Numbered from the stretch's first letter, positions 17,518 through 25,586 are shown. The stretch is 64,000 nt of DNA from Actinobacillus sp. (GCA_020026055.1 JAHHRA010000004.1:10836-74835), one strand, 5' to 3'. Made by a program: numbers and translations. The notes: a model not told the origin generated them from the sequence alone.

Positions 17518-18555
17518 TTAATCTACATCAATGATAATTTTCATTGCCTGTTCTTTAGCAGCGTTTAAGAATACATCGTAGGCTTTTCTGATTTCGCTAA
17601 GCTTGAAGTGATGAGTGATTAATTTTTTAACTGGAAGTTTTCCAGTGCCTACCGCTTTTAGTAACATCGGTGTTGTATTAGCATTGACTAAGCCCGTTGT
17701 GATAGTGAGATTTTTGATCCAAAGATTTTGAGCTTGAAATTCTACTGGTTTACCGTGTACGCCCACTATTGAAATATTACCACCAGCTTTCACAATTTTT
17801 TGGCAAATTTCCCAAGTCTGTGGGATACCGACTGCTTCAATAGCGACATCAACACCATCTTGACCAACAATTTCCGCAATTTTTGTTTGGACGTCATCAG
17901 TTGGCGTAACAGTATGTGTAGCTCCCATTTCTCTTGCCATCTTTAAACGATTTTCATCAAAATCGACCATAATAATTGTTGCTGGTGAGTAGAATTGTGC
18001 TGTTAATAAAGCAGACATTCCCACAGGACCTGCACCAACAATTGCCACAGTCGAACCAGGTTTTACTCTGCCATATTGAACACCGATTTCATGTCCTGTA
18101 GGTAAAATATCGCTCAACATTACTGCTATTTCATCATCCATATTCAAAGGCAACTTGTAAAGGCTGTTATCAGCATACGGCACACGCACGTACTCGGCTT
18201 GAGTGCCATCAATCATATGTCCAAAGATCCAGCCGCCATCACGGCAATGGGAGTAAAGTTGTTGTTTACAATAATCACAGCTTCCGCAAGAAGTAATACA
18301 AGAAACAATCACTTTATCGCCTTTTTGGAAACGATTTACACCACTTCCAATTTCCTCAACAATACCTACACCTTCGTGACCAAGGATAATACCATCTCTC
18401 ATATAAAGGTTTTTTCCTTTATAAATTCCTAAATCTGTCCCGCAAATTGTGGTTTTCAGCATTTTTACAATCACATCAGTGGGTTTTTGAATAGTCGGTT
18501 TCGCCACTTCCTCAAGAGCGATATTGTGTTCACCGTGATAGATAAGTGCTTTCAT
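17518..18555 (-). CDS. zinc-dependent medium-chain alcohol dehydrogenase
   Basis: An oxidoreductase of 345 residues. The catalytic-zinc ligands are in TTICGTDLGIYKG (Cys) and LGHEGVGIVEEIG (His-Glu); the structural-zinc four-Cys lobe is CGSCDYCKQQLYSHC; the Rossmann motif is VAIVGAGPVGMSALL. The overall pattern resembles the isopropanol/2,3-butanediol dehydrogenase branch found in anaerobes and some Pasteurellaceae rather than class III formaldehyde dehydrogenase. Substrate and NAD/NADP preference are not certain. Strong AAGGAG before the ATG. It has its own terminator and lies downstream of the pyrimidine operon, separated by a repeat at 18739-18808. Confidence 0.9.
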   Translation of the reverse strand: MKALIYHGEHNIALEEVAKPTIQKPTDVIVKMLKTTICGTDLGIYKGKNLYMRDGIILGHEGVGIVEEIGSGVNRFQKGDKVIVSCITSCGSCDYCKQQLYSHCRDGGWIFGHMIDGTQAEYVRVPYADNSLYKLPLNMDDEIAVMLSDILPTGHEIGVQYGRVKPGSTVAIVGAGPVGMSALLTAQFYSPATIIMVDFDENRLKMAREMGATHTVTPTDDVQTKIAEIVGQDGVDVAIEAVGIPQTWEICQKIVKAGGNISIVGVHGKPVEFQAQNLWIKNLTITTGLVNANTTPMLLKAVGTGKLPVKKLITHHFKLSEIRKAYDVFLNAAKEQAMKIIIDVD

Positions 18556-18738
18556 AAGTAGTCTCCTTAAAAACAGTAAAAGTCAGTGTATTATCTAACT
18601 AAAATAAGAAAGAAAGGAAATAAAATTTGTCAAAAATGTGAACAAAAACATTTTAAAATTTATTTATAAAGTGCCAAAGTGTATACCGTATCAAGGATAT
18701 GTTAATATTCATTTTATGTCTTGAAATGACATCTGAAA

Positions 18739-18808
18739 TCACGCCCGCAAAATCAGGAAAATTTTCTGAAAATATTTTCGTGCTTTGAACCATCTTGAGG
18801 CGTGAAAT
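18739..18808. repeat. expanded copy of the dispersed palindromic repeat
   Basis: Begins ATCACGCCCGCAAAATCAGG, continues AAAATTTTC and ends GAGGCGTGAAAT. It lies 11 bp past the end of the small phosphoribosyltransferase gene, so it may terminate that operon. The two halves are separated by about 20 extra bases. Confidence 0.6.
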
Positions 18809-18818
18809 TTATTATTTT

Positions 18819-19223
18819 TTAATCGTTTTGCCAAAAACGCTCATCTAATCGAAATACAGTATCGACCCAGTCAAATAACTCTCCACGGGCGAAGACAACT
18901 AAACCTTGGATTTTTTCAAAGCCTTGAGCTTGCACTTGGTCGGCGATGTTTTGTTTGGCTTCTAACATTGAACCACCTGTCGTAAATACGTCGTCGACAA
19001 GTAAAAAAGTATTAGATTGTGGATTGATATATTTTCGTAATGCTTGTTCGAATTTTACTGCTCCACTAGGAATACCGTGAACGCCGCCGAAATCGTAAAC
19101 ACGTGAAACTAAAAAGGCGAGAGTTGCCCAATCTTGATCACTTAACGCATCGCATTCAAGTTTAAAATCAGAGTAGCCACCAGAATGCATTTGAAAACGT
19201 TTTTGCATAAATAATGAAATCAT
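18819..19223 (-). CDS. small phosphoribosyltransferase, orotate-PRTase-like
   Basis: A 134-residue PRTase-fold protein, much shorter than PyrE (about 213). The PRPP-binding motif FLLVDDVFTTGGSM is at residues 73-86, and MHSGGYSDFKLECDALSD (12-29) resembles the N-terminal hood start of orotate PRTases. Between GIPSGAVKFEQALRKY and the PRPP motif there is no room for the mobile catalytic loop with its conserved Lys/His residues, so orotate activity is uncertain. It is the last gene of an operon with an OMP decarboxylase 22 bp upstream, which would use the product of an orotate PRTase. AAGGAAAAACA precedes the ATG. Similar stand-alone short PRTases occur in phages and bacteria. Confidence 0.72.
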   Translation of the reverse strand: MISLFMQKRFQMHSGGYSDFKLECDALSDQDWATLAFLVSRVYDFGGVHGIPSGAVKFEQALRKYINPQSNTFLLVDDVFTTGGSMLEAKQNIADQVQAQGFEKIQGLVVFARGELFDWVDTVFRLDERFWQND

Positions 19224-19245
19224 TGTTTTTCCTTAAATTAAGTTA

Positions 19246-19872
19246 TCAGTTTATACCCACATTGAAAAAAGCTTGGCATTGATGAGGGTCATTTAAAATA
19301 GGACGCCCAACGATGATAAAATCTGCACCTGCTTCAAAAGCTTGCTTAGGAGTAAAAGGCATTGCATGATCATCAGGAGCTTGAAAACGAATACCTGGGG
19401 TGTAAATCCCAACTTCTGAGCCGAAATACTGGCGAAGGCGAGCAATCATTACACTTGGCGTGATAAAGTTGGAAATGCCACAGATGAGATTACGCTCGAC
19501 TTGGCGTAAAAATTCACTTTCGTCAGTGACATCACTACTGAGGCTGATTACCGCTAATGCCTGAGCTGTATTTTGTTCAGCACTTACCGCTTTTAGTGCT
19601 TTATCACTCATCGTTCCCCAAATTGTGAAAAGTGCTAAGTTAGTATAATTTCGTTGATAGTTAGCGAAAGCTGTTGCCACAGTGTTGGGGATATCGTGGA
19701 GTTTGAAATCAAAAAAAAGCGGAATATCTTGTGTCAGTTGTTTGATTTTTGCTGACCCCATTGCCATCGGAATATGCCCAATTTTTACGTGCGAAATCAT
19801 CGGTTTGGTCTGTTCAAGCACTTGCGATGCTTTTAATTCATCGCAAGTGTCGAGGGATAAAATCAATTTCAT
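19246..19872 (-). CDS. pyrF: orotidine 5'-phosphate decarboxylase family protein
   Basis: A TIM-barrel decarboxylase of 208 residues, OMP to UMP. Active-site residues are all present: D8 (LSLDTCD), K30 (HVKIG) and the DxKxxD triad D55-K57-D60 in FFDFKLHDIPNTV, with the phosphate-gripper region TPGIRFQ...FIIVGRPIL near the C-terminus. It is shorter than the usual ~230-residue PyrF and diverged in the middle. A longer frame reaches upstream, but the ATG at 19872 overlaps the previous stop codon (TAATG), aligns with the family start and implies translational coupling to the synthetase-like gene. If a standard pyrF exists elsewhere this is a paralog; that cannot be told here. Confidence 0.82.
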   Translation of the reverse strand: MKLILSLDTCDELKASQVLEQTKPMISHVKIGHIPMAMGSAKIKQLTQDIPLFFDFKLHDIPNTVATAFANYQRNYTNLALFTIWGTMSDKALKAVSAEQNTAQALAVISLSSDVTDESEFLRQVERNLICGISNFITPSVMIARLRQYFGSEVGIYTPGIRFQAPDDHAMPFTPKQAFEAGADFIIVGRPILNDPHQCQAFFNVGIN

Positions 19873-20747
19873 TAGAGTAAACCTTTCATTTGTAGTGCAG
19901 ACATCAAACGAGTAACGCCGATGCCACCACCACAACGTTTGAAGAAATCAAAACTTAAGTAATCTTCCAATTCTTTGATGACGCGATCTTTGCCGAATTT
20001 ATCGAACAATAATTGTGCGTATTCGCCGTTTGACACACTATGGAAACAGTCCCACATTTCTTGTTTGTCGGTAGCACGCTCAGCACTGCCGATAGTTTCT
20101 TGACCACCGATAATAACGTCGATTTTGCGTGAAGTTTGAAGATCATCATAAAGACGCATATTCCAGAATGGAGAAGTGTAAATAGGGAAATCTTTTAAAA
20201 GAGCTGCCATACCGTAGTCTTCAAGAATGCGTTTTTCTTGTTCAAATTCTATTTCTTGCACGCCGTATTTATTTGCAGTGGCAACGTAATCCAATTCTGG
20301 AATGTCAGCGATGTTGTCGACTAAACCTAAATCCACGACTAATTCTTTTTCTAATTGAGCAAGATCTTCAATACCACCGTGTGTTTCAAACTCAAACATT
20401 GGGAAAATAGTACGATGGCGTCCTGCAATTGGGTTTGGCTCAGCACGGTATGAAGTAGATAAACAGAAATAGCCTTGTGCGTCTGGACGACTGAGCAATT
20501 CATATTCCAACCACATTTGCCCTGTCTGCGGTAAAGGCCAAATTTCGCCACTAAAATCAAAAGTCGTGACAGTTTTTGGATCTTCACAGGCTGCCAAAAT
20601 GGCAAGGCGACTATTAGTTGGCACTTCGATAAAGCCTTTTTTCACAAAGAAATTGCGGAGTTTTGCTACAGTACGACTGTATTCAGCAGAATTGATAAGA
20701 TCAGCTGCGTAAACGCCAGTTTTGAAAGTTTTAGTTGGGTTAGCCAT
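19872..20747 (-). CDS. stand-alone class II aaRS-like catalytic domain (Asp/Asn type)
   Basis: A protein of 291 residues that resembles only the catalytic core of aspartyl/asparaginyl-tRNA synthetases. Class IIb landmarks are in order: PLPQTGQMWLEYELLSRP (71-88), motif 2 STSYRAEP...GRHRTIFPMFEFETHG (97-124) and motif 3 GGGIGVTRLMSAL (273-285). There is no N-terminal OB anticodon-binding domain, so it is unlikely to charge tRNA in the normal way. Known stand-alone cores of this kind include archaeal AsnRS-derived asparagine synthetase; the sequence does not look like bacterial AsnA. ATP-dependent activation of Asp or a similar acid is the safest guess. First gene of an operon with OMP decarboxylase, behind an attenuator-like leader. 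AAGGAG precedes the start. Confidence 0.8.
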   Translation of the reverse strand: MANPTKTFKTGVYAADLINSAEYSRTVAKLRNFFVKKGFIEVPTNSRLAILAACEDPKTVTTFDFSGEIWPLPQTGQMWLEYELLSRPDAQGYFCLSTSYRAEPNPIAGRHRTIFPMFEFETHGGIEDLAQLEKELVVDLGLVDNIADIPELDYVATANKYGVQEIEFEQEKRILEDYGMAALLKDFPIYTSPFWNMRLYDDLQTSRKIDVIIGGQETIGSAERATDKQEMWDCFHSVSNGEYAQLLFDKFGKDRVIKELEDYLSFDFFKRCGGGIGVTRLMSALQMKGLL

Positions 20748-20780
20748 TATTGAATCTCCTTGTGTTCATAAAATTTAGGC

Positions 20781-20808
20781 AAAAAAAAACATCTCCAAAG
20801 AGATGTTT
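20781..20808 (-). terminator. attenuator hairpin in the leader of the aaRS-like/pyrF operon
   Basis: Minus strand: AAACATCTC-TTTG-GAGATGTTT followed by six more T. It is a textbook intrinsic terminator but lies upstream of the genes, 33 bases before the first start codon, and the leader ORF stop codon (20807-20809) touches its 5' arm. Confidence 0.85.
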
Positions 20809-20923
20809 AACAAAAAATAAATTGAAAATTTTGCACCAGTAAAGACAACGAAAAATATTTAACTTGCGTCATTTTTTTGACGAAAGTTAGCGATTGATGA
20901 ATGATTTTTGACAATAGTCTCAT
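20807..20923 (-). CDS. putative attenuation leader peptide (38 residues)
   Basis: A short frame starting ATG AGA CTA TTG and ending with the codons CAA TTT ATT TTT TGT TAA. Its last 20 codons are U-rich and its stop overlaps the base of the terminator hairpin. A ribosome that reached the stop would block hairpin formation, as with pyrL in pyrBI or the rph end in pyrE of enteric bacteria. A preceding 11-codon frame (MAMRISGLELL) overlaps its start as ATGA, so translation may be coupled; its own Shine-Dalgarno is weak. The peptide itself probably has no function. Confidence 0.55.
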   Translation of the reverse strand: MRLLSKIIHQSLTFVKKMTQVKYFSLSLLVQNFQFIFC

Positions 20924-20987
20924 AACAATTCTAATCCCGATATTCTCATTGCCATTTTGACATTTACTAGGCACAAAATTGGACGGG

Positions 20988-21015
20988 ATTCTAATGATAA
21001 AAAATCGAAAGTCAA
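20988..21015 (-). promoter_or_regulatory. promoter of the aaRS-like/pyrF operon
   Basis: TTGACT (21010-21015) and TAGAAT (20988-20993) spaced by 16 bases on the minus strand. Predicted transcription start near 20981 gives a leader of about 230 bases that contains the leader ORF and the attenuator. Confidence 0.6.
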
Positions 21016-21030
21016 GCAGTTTTTTAACTA

Positions 21031-21058
21031 TTTACATAAAAAATTTTTCACGTATAAT
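21031..21058 (+). promoter_or_regulatory. pyrD promoter
   Basis: TTTACA (21031-21036), 16-base spacer, TATAAT (21053-21058), followed by the start region GCCCCGG. Enteric pyrC/pyrD promoters also start within a C/G run and choose the start site by CTP/GTP level; that similarity is suggestive only. Confidence 0.65.
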
Positions 21059-21093
21059 GCCCCGGATTTTTTTGCTAGAGTTTATGAAACCCA

Positions 21094-22107
21094 ATGTTTT
21101 ATCAAAAAATGATTCGTCCTATTCTATTTCGATTAAATCCAGAAATTGCTCATCATATGGTTCTGGAGTTGTTAAAATTTTCTCAAAAGTTTCCTTTGTT
21201 ATTGTCGCTTTGGCGACATTTTTTTTGCCCTAAAAACAAAAATCTCGAATGCACACATTTCGGTATTACTTTTCCGAATCTACTCGGAATGGCTGCAGGC
21301 TTTGATAAAAATGCGGAAGTGATGCACGCTATTGAAGCCATCGGATTTGGATTTATGGAAATTGGCACCATCACGCCAAAACCGCAAATAGGCAATTCCC
21401 GTCCTCGGCTTTGGCGGTTGGCGGCAGAGCAGGGGATTATCAACCGCATGGGGTTGAATAATCAAGGAGTGGATGCTATTGTTGAACGCCTCAAACATCG
21501 CCCACAAAAACTAATCATTGCAGCGAATATCGGTAAAAATACAGCTACGCCCGTTGAGCATTGGATTGCAGATTTCGCAACGTGTTTTGAGAAATTACAT
21601 CCGTATGTAGACTATTTTGTGCTTAACCTCAGTTGCCCGAATGTGGGTACACAAAACCATTTCAAAGATCCGATATTTCTCCAGCAACTGATTGAAAAAT
21701 TGGAAAAAATTAATCGAAATTTAGGGCGTAAAAGACCTATCCTTCTCAAAATTTCTCCTGATTTAAATTGCAATGAATTTGATACTGTCATCAAAATCGT
21801 TAAACAAAATCAACTTGCAGGTATTGTTGCCACTAACACTACTACTGATTACCAAAGCTTATACCAACCAATAACGCATCAAGGTGGATTAAGCGGTAGA
21901 CCGTTATTCGAAAAAAGCACTGCAGTCCTTCGTTATTTAAATGCTCAAAAGCAAAACGATCTTACTCTCGTTGGTGTTGGTGGCATTACTAACGCTGAAA
22001 CAGCCCAAACTAAAATCCAAGCAGGTGCTAATTTGATTGAAATTTACTCAGGATTGATTTACTACGGATTTGGTATCGTAAAAGCGATTTTAGAAAAGCA
22101 AGACTAG
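21094..22107 (+). CDS. pyrD: dihydroorotate dehydrogenase (quinone), class 2
   Basis: A membrane-associated flavoprotein of 337 residues that oxidises dihydroorotate to orotate with quinone as acceptor. An N-terminal amphipathic helix region (MIRPILFRLNPEIAHHMVLELL) is typical of class 2. It has MGFGF-like MEIGTITPKPQIGNSRPRL, INRMGLNNQGVD, the catalytic-Ser segment FVLNLSCPNVGTQNH, and TNTTTDY...GGLSGRPL. It is divergent from the operon containing OMP decarboxylase and the orotate-PRTase-like gene; together they would cover dihydroorotate to UMP. Confidence 0.96.
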   Translation: MFYQKMIRPILFRLNPEIAHHMVLELLKFSQKFPLLLSLWRHFFCPKNKNLECTHFGITFPNLLGMAAGFDKNAEVMHAIEAIGFGFMEIGTITPKPQIGNSRPRLWRLAAEQGIINRMGLNNQGVDAIVERLKHRPQKLIIAANIGKNTATPVEHWIADFATCFEKLHPYVDYFVLNLSCPNVGTQNHFKDPIFLQQLIEKLEKINRNLGRKRPILLKISPDLNCNEFDTVIKIVKQNQLAGIVATNTTTDYQSLYQPITHQGGLSGRPLFEKSTAVLRYLNAQKQNDLTLVGVGGITNAETAQTKIQAGANLIEIYSGLIYYGFGIVKAILEKQD

Positions 22108-22289
22108 GAAAATAGGTTTAAATTACTCACAAAGCGCTGATACTTTTTATTCAGACTTCATTCATGAACAGTATTTTGAAGCAGGATCAAGTTTGTTTAG
22201 AGTAAAATGAAAAATATTTCGCCGTTTGACGCCCACAAATTCAAAAAAATTTCTTTAATTTCAGCTGGCTGAAAATGTAAATCAACAGT
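22108..22289. repeat. short spacer between convergent pyrD and xerD with a repeat half-copy
   Basis: GACGCCCACAAATTC then AAAAAAATTTC at about 22228-22254 is a half-copy of the dispersed repeat. Nothing else is evident. Confidence 0.45.
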
Positions 22290-23183
22290 TTACCCTCTTG
22301 GGTGATATTGTTGATGGAGGCGTTTTAATCTTTCTTTGGCAACATGAGTATAGATTTGGGTAGTAGAGAGGTCGCTGTGACCGAGAAGCATTTGTACTAC
22401 ACGAAGATCTGCACCGTGATTGACGAGATGAGTAGCAAAAGCGTGGCGGAGTACGTGTGGAGAGAGTTTGTTCGTGTCGATTTCGGCGAGAACTGCATAG
22501 AATTTAATACGATGCCAAAAAGTTTGACGAGTCATTTGTTTACCTCGGCGGCTGGGGAAAATAGCATCGATGGGGTTATCGTGCAGAAGGCAGTGTCGCC
22601 CTTCGTTTAAGAATTTGCGGATCCAAAACACCGCTTCTTCACCCATTGGAACGATACGTTCTTTGTTGCCTTTGCCGATAATGCGGACGACACCGTATTC
22701 AAGGCTGATGTTGTCTTGAGTGAGGCTGACTAATTCACTGACACGTAATCCTGTAGCGTACAACAATTCTAGCATTGCTTTGTCACGTAATTCTAATGGA
22801 TCATCACTGTTAGGTGCGTTGAGTAACATTGTAATTTGTTGTTCGCTCAAAGATTTTGGTAAACGACTCGGCAATTTAGGGGAAGTTAACAGTGTGCTGG
22901 GGTCATCGGAACGATAATTTTCTTGATACAAATAATGGAAAAATTTGCGTAATGAGCTAAGCATCCTAGCTTGGCTAGTCGTTTTATAACCTTTTTCAAG
23001 ACGAATTCCTAAAAAAGTCTGTAAATCTACATTATCAATTGCTTTCAAATCAAGCTTATGTGCATCAGACCATTTTAAAAAAGCATTCAGATCAGAGCGA
23101 TAAGACTGAATGCTGTTGTCAGATAAGCCTTTTTCTAACCATAATTCGTTTAAAAAATATTCGAGCAATTGCATTGGTTGCAT
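22290..23183 (-). CDS. xerD: tyrosine recombinase XerD
   Basis: A site-specific recombinase of 297 residues that resolves chromosome dimers at dif with XerC. N-terminal SAM-like core-binding domain (about 1-90: LLEYFLNELWLEKGLSDNSI), then the catalytic domain with Arg in LLYATGLRVSEL, Lys in the beta-hairpin, His-x-x-Arg in LSPHVLRHAFATHL, His in LLGHSDLSTTQIYTHV and the nucleophile Tyr in the same segment. It resembles XerD rather than XerC in its N-terminus. Located just downstream of an HcaT-like transporter gene on the same strand. Confidence 0.95.
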   Translation of the reverse strand: MQPMQLLEYFLNELWLEKGLSDNSIQSYRSDLNAFLKWSDAHKLDLKAIDNVDLQTFLGIRLEKGYKTTSQARMLSSLRKFFHYLYQENYRSDDPSTLLTSPKLPSRLPKSLSEQQITMLLNAPNSDDPLELRDKAMLELLYATGLRVSELVSLTQDNISLEYGVVRIIGKGNKERIVPMGEEAVFWIRKFLNEGRHCLLHDNPIDAIFPSRRGKQMTRQTFWHRIKFYAVLAEIDTNKLSPHVLRHAFATHLVNHGADLRVVQMLLGHSDLSTTQIYTHVAKERLKRLHQQYHPRG

Positions 23184-23207
23184 TTTTTATCCTTTCTTTA
23201 TTCTTTC

Positions 23208-24380
23208 TTATTTTTTTCTTGAAACCACGTTCACAGTTGCTAGTTTCATCTGCCGAGGAATAAATGGAATCGCTAAGAAAGCAAAAACTGCCATCATCAA
23301 GAAAGCATAATTTGGAGAGTTACCATAAAGCGGTGCTACTAACATTGATAGCAATGCGATGCTAGCACAAGAAGTTGCATTGTAAAGCCCTTGTAGGTTA
23401 GCAAAAGCACGAGGCGGTTGGTACGAAATATAACGCACAATTGCATAATGATTGAGTGCAAAGCTCAAACAATGCATAAGCTGTAAAGGGAAAATTTCGA
23501 TGAAATTATGGGCGTGCGGAAATAATAACCAGCGAATACCTGCCATAATAGTTGAAAAATAGAATAAGTTTCGCAGTTGCCATTTACCAAATAATTTAGT
23601 GACAAAAAAGAAAAAAATCACTTCTGCTGCGACACTTAAACCAAAAAGTAGGCTCGTATTTTCAACTGAAATTCCAATCTGTTTCCAATAAATCAAACTG
23701 TAGACATAATAAGCTGCATGTGATCCTTGCGTTAATGCTGTTGCTATCATAACGCTCAGCGTGATTGGATTTTTAAGCAAACTAAGAAAAGAAAGAGGTA
23801 AATTGGATTGTTCTGAGTCGTGGTGATTTTTCGGCATAATACTTGGTGGTAACATTTGAACCAATGCATAGCAAAATAATAGCGAACTGATTACCCAACC
23901 GACATATTGTTCACCAATTTTACCGATTAACGCACCAAAAACTACTGTGCCAGTCATAAATGCTAGCGAGCCAGTTAAACGCACTCGCCCATAATCAAGT
24001 TTAACTTGGAATTGCCACGTTGTAGCGAGTGTATCGTTTAATGGGACACCTGCTGAATTGACGAAAGCAAACAACCATAATCCAACACAAAGCCATTCAA
24101 AATGTCGTACAGTTAGTGTCATATAGATCATTACGGCAAAACTTGTCCATGCCAAAGCACGTAAAGCAGTGAGAAGTTGTGGTGCATCTTTGATAAACCG
24201 TGTAAAAAAAAGGTTTCCTACAAAGCGAAAAATATATGCGGACGCCATCATAAAACCAATAGTTTCTGCTGTGTAAGATTCTAGTTTTAACCATACTGGA
24301 AAAAATGGCATAAATACGCCATAAGCACAGAAATAGCCAAAAAAACTTAAAATAAGCCACGGATAAGGAGGTAATTTCAT
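23208..24380 (-). CDS. MFS transporter, HcaT/3-phenylpropionate permease-like
   Basis: A 12-helix major facilitator of 390 residues. The start MKLPPYPWLILSFFGYFCAYGVFMPFFPVWLK and LDYGRVRLTGSLAFMTGTVVFG match the HcaT (phenylpropionic acid transporter, LacY-like) group. The Pasteurellaceae members have no proven substrate and no aromatic-degradation genes lie nearby, so the actual cargo is unknown. It lies 24 bp upstream of xerD on the same strand and may be co-transcribed with it. GGAGG before the ATG supports the start. Confidence 0.8.
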   Translation of the reverse strand: MKLPPYPWLILSFFGYFCAYGVFMPFFPVWLKLESYTAETIGFMMASAYIFRFVGNLFFTRFIKDAPQLLTALRALAWTSFAVMIYMTLTVRHFEWLCVGLWLFAFVNSAGVPLNDTLATTWQFQVKLDYGRVRLTGSLAFMTGTVVFGALIGKIGEQYVGWVISSLLFCYALVQMLPPSIMPKNHHDSEQSNLPLSFLSLLKNPITLSVMIATALTQGSHAAYYVYSLIYWKQIGISVENTSLLFGLSVAAEVIFFFFVTKLFGKWQLRNLFYFSTIMAGIRWLLFPHAHNFIEIFPLQLMHCLSFALNHYAIVRYISYQPPRAFANLQGLYNATSCASIALLSMLVAPLYGNSPNYAFLMMAVFAFLAIPFIPRQMKLATVNVVSRKK

Positions 24381-24483
24381 TAAAGCACCTTTATATGATA
24401 TGAACGTTAGATAGCATTTGGTCTCGCCTTAAAACAAAGGTAGAATAAGTTGCTTATTGTATCGAAATAATAAAGGAACGACT

Positions 24484-25389
24484 ATGCTTTGGTTTAAAAA
24501 CCTGATGATTTATCGCTTAACGAAACCATTGGATTGGTCTGAAGTACCTTTCCAAGAAAATTTACAAAAAGCTCATTTTACGCCCTGTTCACAAGGAGAA
24601 ATGAGCCGTTTTGGTTGGATTAATCCCTTGAAAGATAACGAATTATTTTATTTTCAAAGTGGTAAAAATCGTTTATTAAAAGCACAAAGAGAAGAGAAAA
24701 TTTTGCCTGCTCCCGTCATCAAACAAGCACTTGATGAACGCATTATTGAGCTTGAGCAAAAACAAGGACGGAAATTACGTAAAATCGAAAAACAAACCTT
24801 AAAAGATGATGTTATTGCTACTTTGCTTCCTCGTGCTTTTAGCAAAATCCAAACAACCTCTCTTTGGATTGATATCGAAAATCAATTGATTTTCGTTGAT
24901 AGTGCGTCGACTAAACGTGCAGAAGATGTGCTTGCTTTATTACGCAAAAGTCTCGGTTCGCTACCAGTTGTCCCTTTCAATTTTGCTGAAGATATAGGCG
25001 AAAAAATGCGTGATTGGCTTATTAATGGTAGCACTCCACAATGGTTGACAATTTTAGATGAAGCAGAGATGAAAGGAGGTGATGATGCTATCATTCGCTG
25101 TCGTAAACAAGATCTTACTTCTGACGAAATTATTGCTTTCTTACAAGCAGGCAAAATACCGTCTAAACTAGCAATGGAATGGGAGAATCATTTAAATTTT
25201 GTTCTTAAAAAAGAAGCTATTTTACAACGTTTGAAATTTGCCGATGAACTGCGTGATAAAAATGCCGATATTGATAAAGAAGATCACCGCCAACGCTTTG
25301 AAGCGGATTTTGCACTAATGACAGGCACTATTGGGCAATTAATCCAACACTTATTGGATGTTTTTGGCGGTGAAAAAGAACGCCTTTAA
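24484..25389 (+). CDS. rdgC: recombination-associated protein RdgC
   Basis: A ring-shaped DNA-binding protein of 301 residues that modulates RecA. The start MLWFKNLMIYRLTKPLDW, MSRFGWINPL and LLPRAFSKIQTTSLWIDIE are strongly conserved RdgC segments. A longer frame begins at 24457, but AAAGGA seven bases before the ATG at 24484 and the conserved start favour the shorter form. A stem-loop at 25413-25451 follows. Confidence 0.95.
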   Translation: MLWFKNLMIYRLTKPLDWSEVPFQENLQKAHFTPCSQGEMSRFGWINPLKDNELFYFQSGKNRLLKAQREEKILPAPVIKQALDERIIELEQKQGRKLRKIEKQTLKDDVIATLLPRAFSKIQTTSLWIDIENQLIFVDSASTKRAEDVLALLRKSLGSLPVVPFNFAEDIGEKMRDWLINGSTPQWLTILDEAEMKGGDDAIIRCRKQDLTSDEIIAFLQAGKIPSKLAMEWENHLNFVLKKEAILQRLKFADELRDKNADIDKEDHRQRFEADFALMTGTIGQLIQHLLDVFGGEKERL

Positions 25390-25412
25390 TCTGATCTTCC
25401 TCTCTTCTTCAA

Positions 25413-25451
25413 TTTTACTCGCAAAACTTTTTTAATGTTTTGTGAGTAAAA
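25413..25451 (+). terminator. stem-loop after rdgC
   Basis: A 15-base arm TTTTACTCGCAAAAC pairs with GTTTTGTGAGTAAAA around a T-rich loop. There is no T-run after it, so it may be a 3'-end stabiliser or rho-assisted terminator rather than a classical one. Confidence 0.55.
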
Positions 25452-25586
25452 GTGACTAAAAAAAGTCCAAATGAATTGTTGTTGAATCGCATAGATGATT
25501 TATTTAAAACTTTCAAGTTAATTGAAAATCAAGAAGGTTATTCAATTGAAATGATGAGAATTGCGATAGTTTTTATTTTATATTAG
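25452..25586 (+). CDS. short ORF of unknown status (44 codons, GTG start)
   Basis: GTG ACT AAA AAA AGT opens a frame reading VTKKSPNELLLNRIDDLF and, further on, LIENQEGYSIEMMR before TAG. The composition looks like real protein (charged helix) rather than random AT-rich noise, but there is no clear ribosome-binding site and I recognise no family. It may be the beginning of a lost gene between rdgC and mukF. A half-copy of the dispersed repeat (25592-25630) follows. Confidence 0.25.
   Translation: MTKKSPNELLLNRIDDLFKTFKLIENQEGYSIEMMRIAIVFILY

Noticed and set aside
19872..20747. Reading this gene as bacterial asparagine synthetase AsnA
   Set aside because: AsnA-specific segments (start MKTAYIAKQ, SLAKWKR, GIGGKLSDGHR) are absent; motifs 2 and 3 look like AspRS/AsnRS instead.
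25452..25586. 44-codon ORF as a toxin-antitoxin component
   Set aside because: No partner gene, no ribosome-binding site and no recognised family; kept as a low-confidence ORF.
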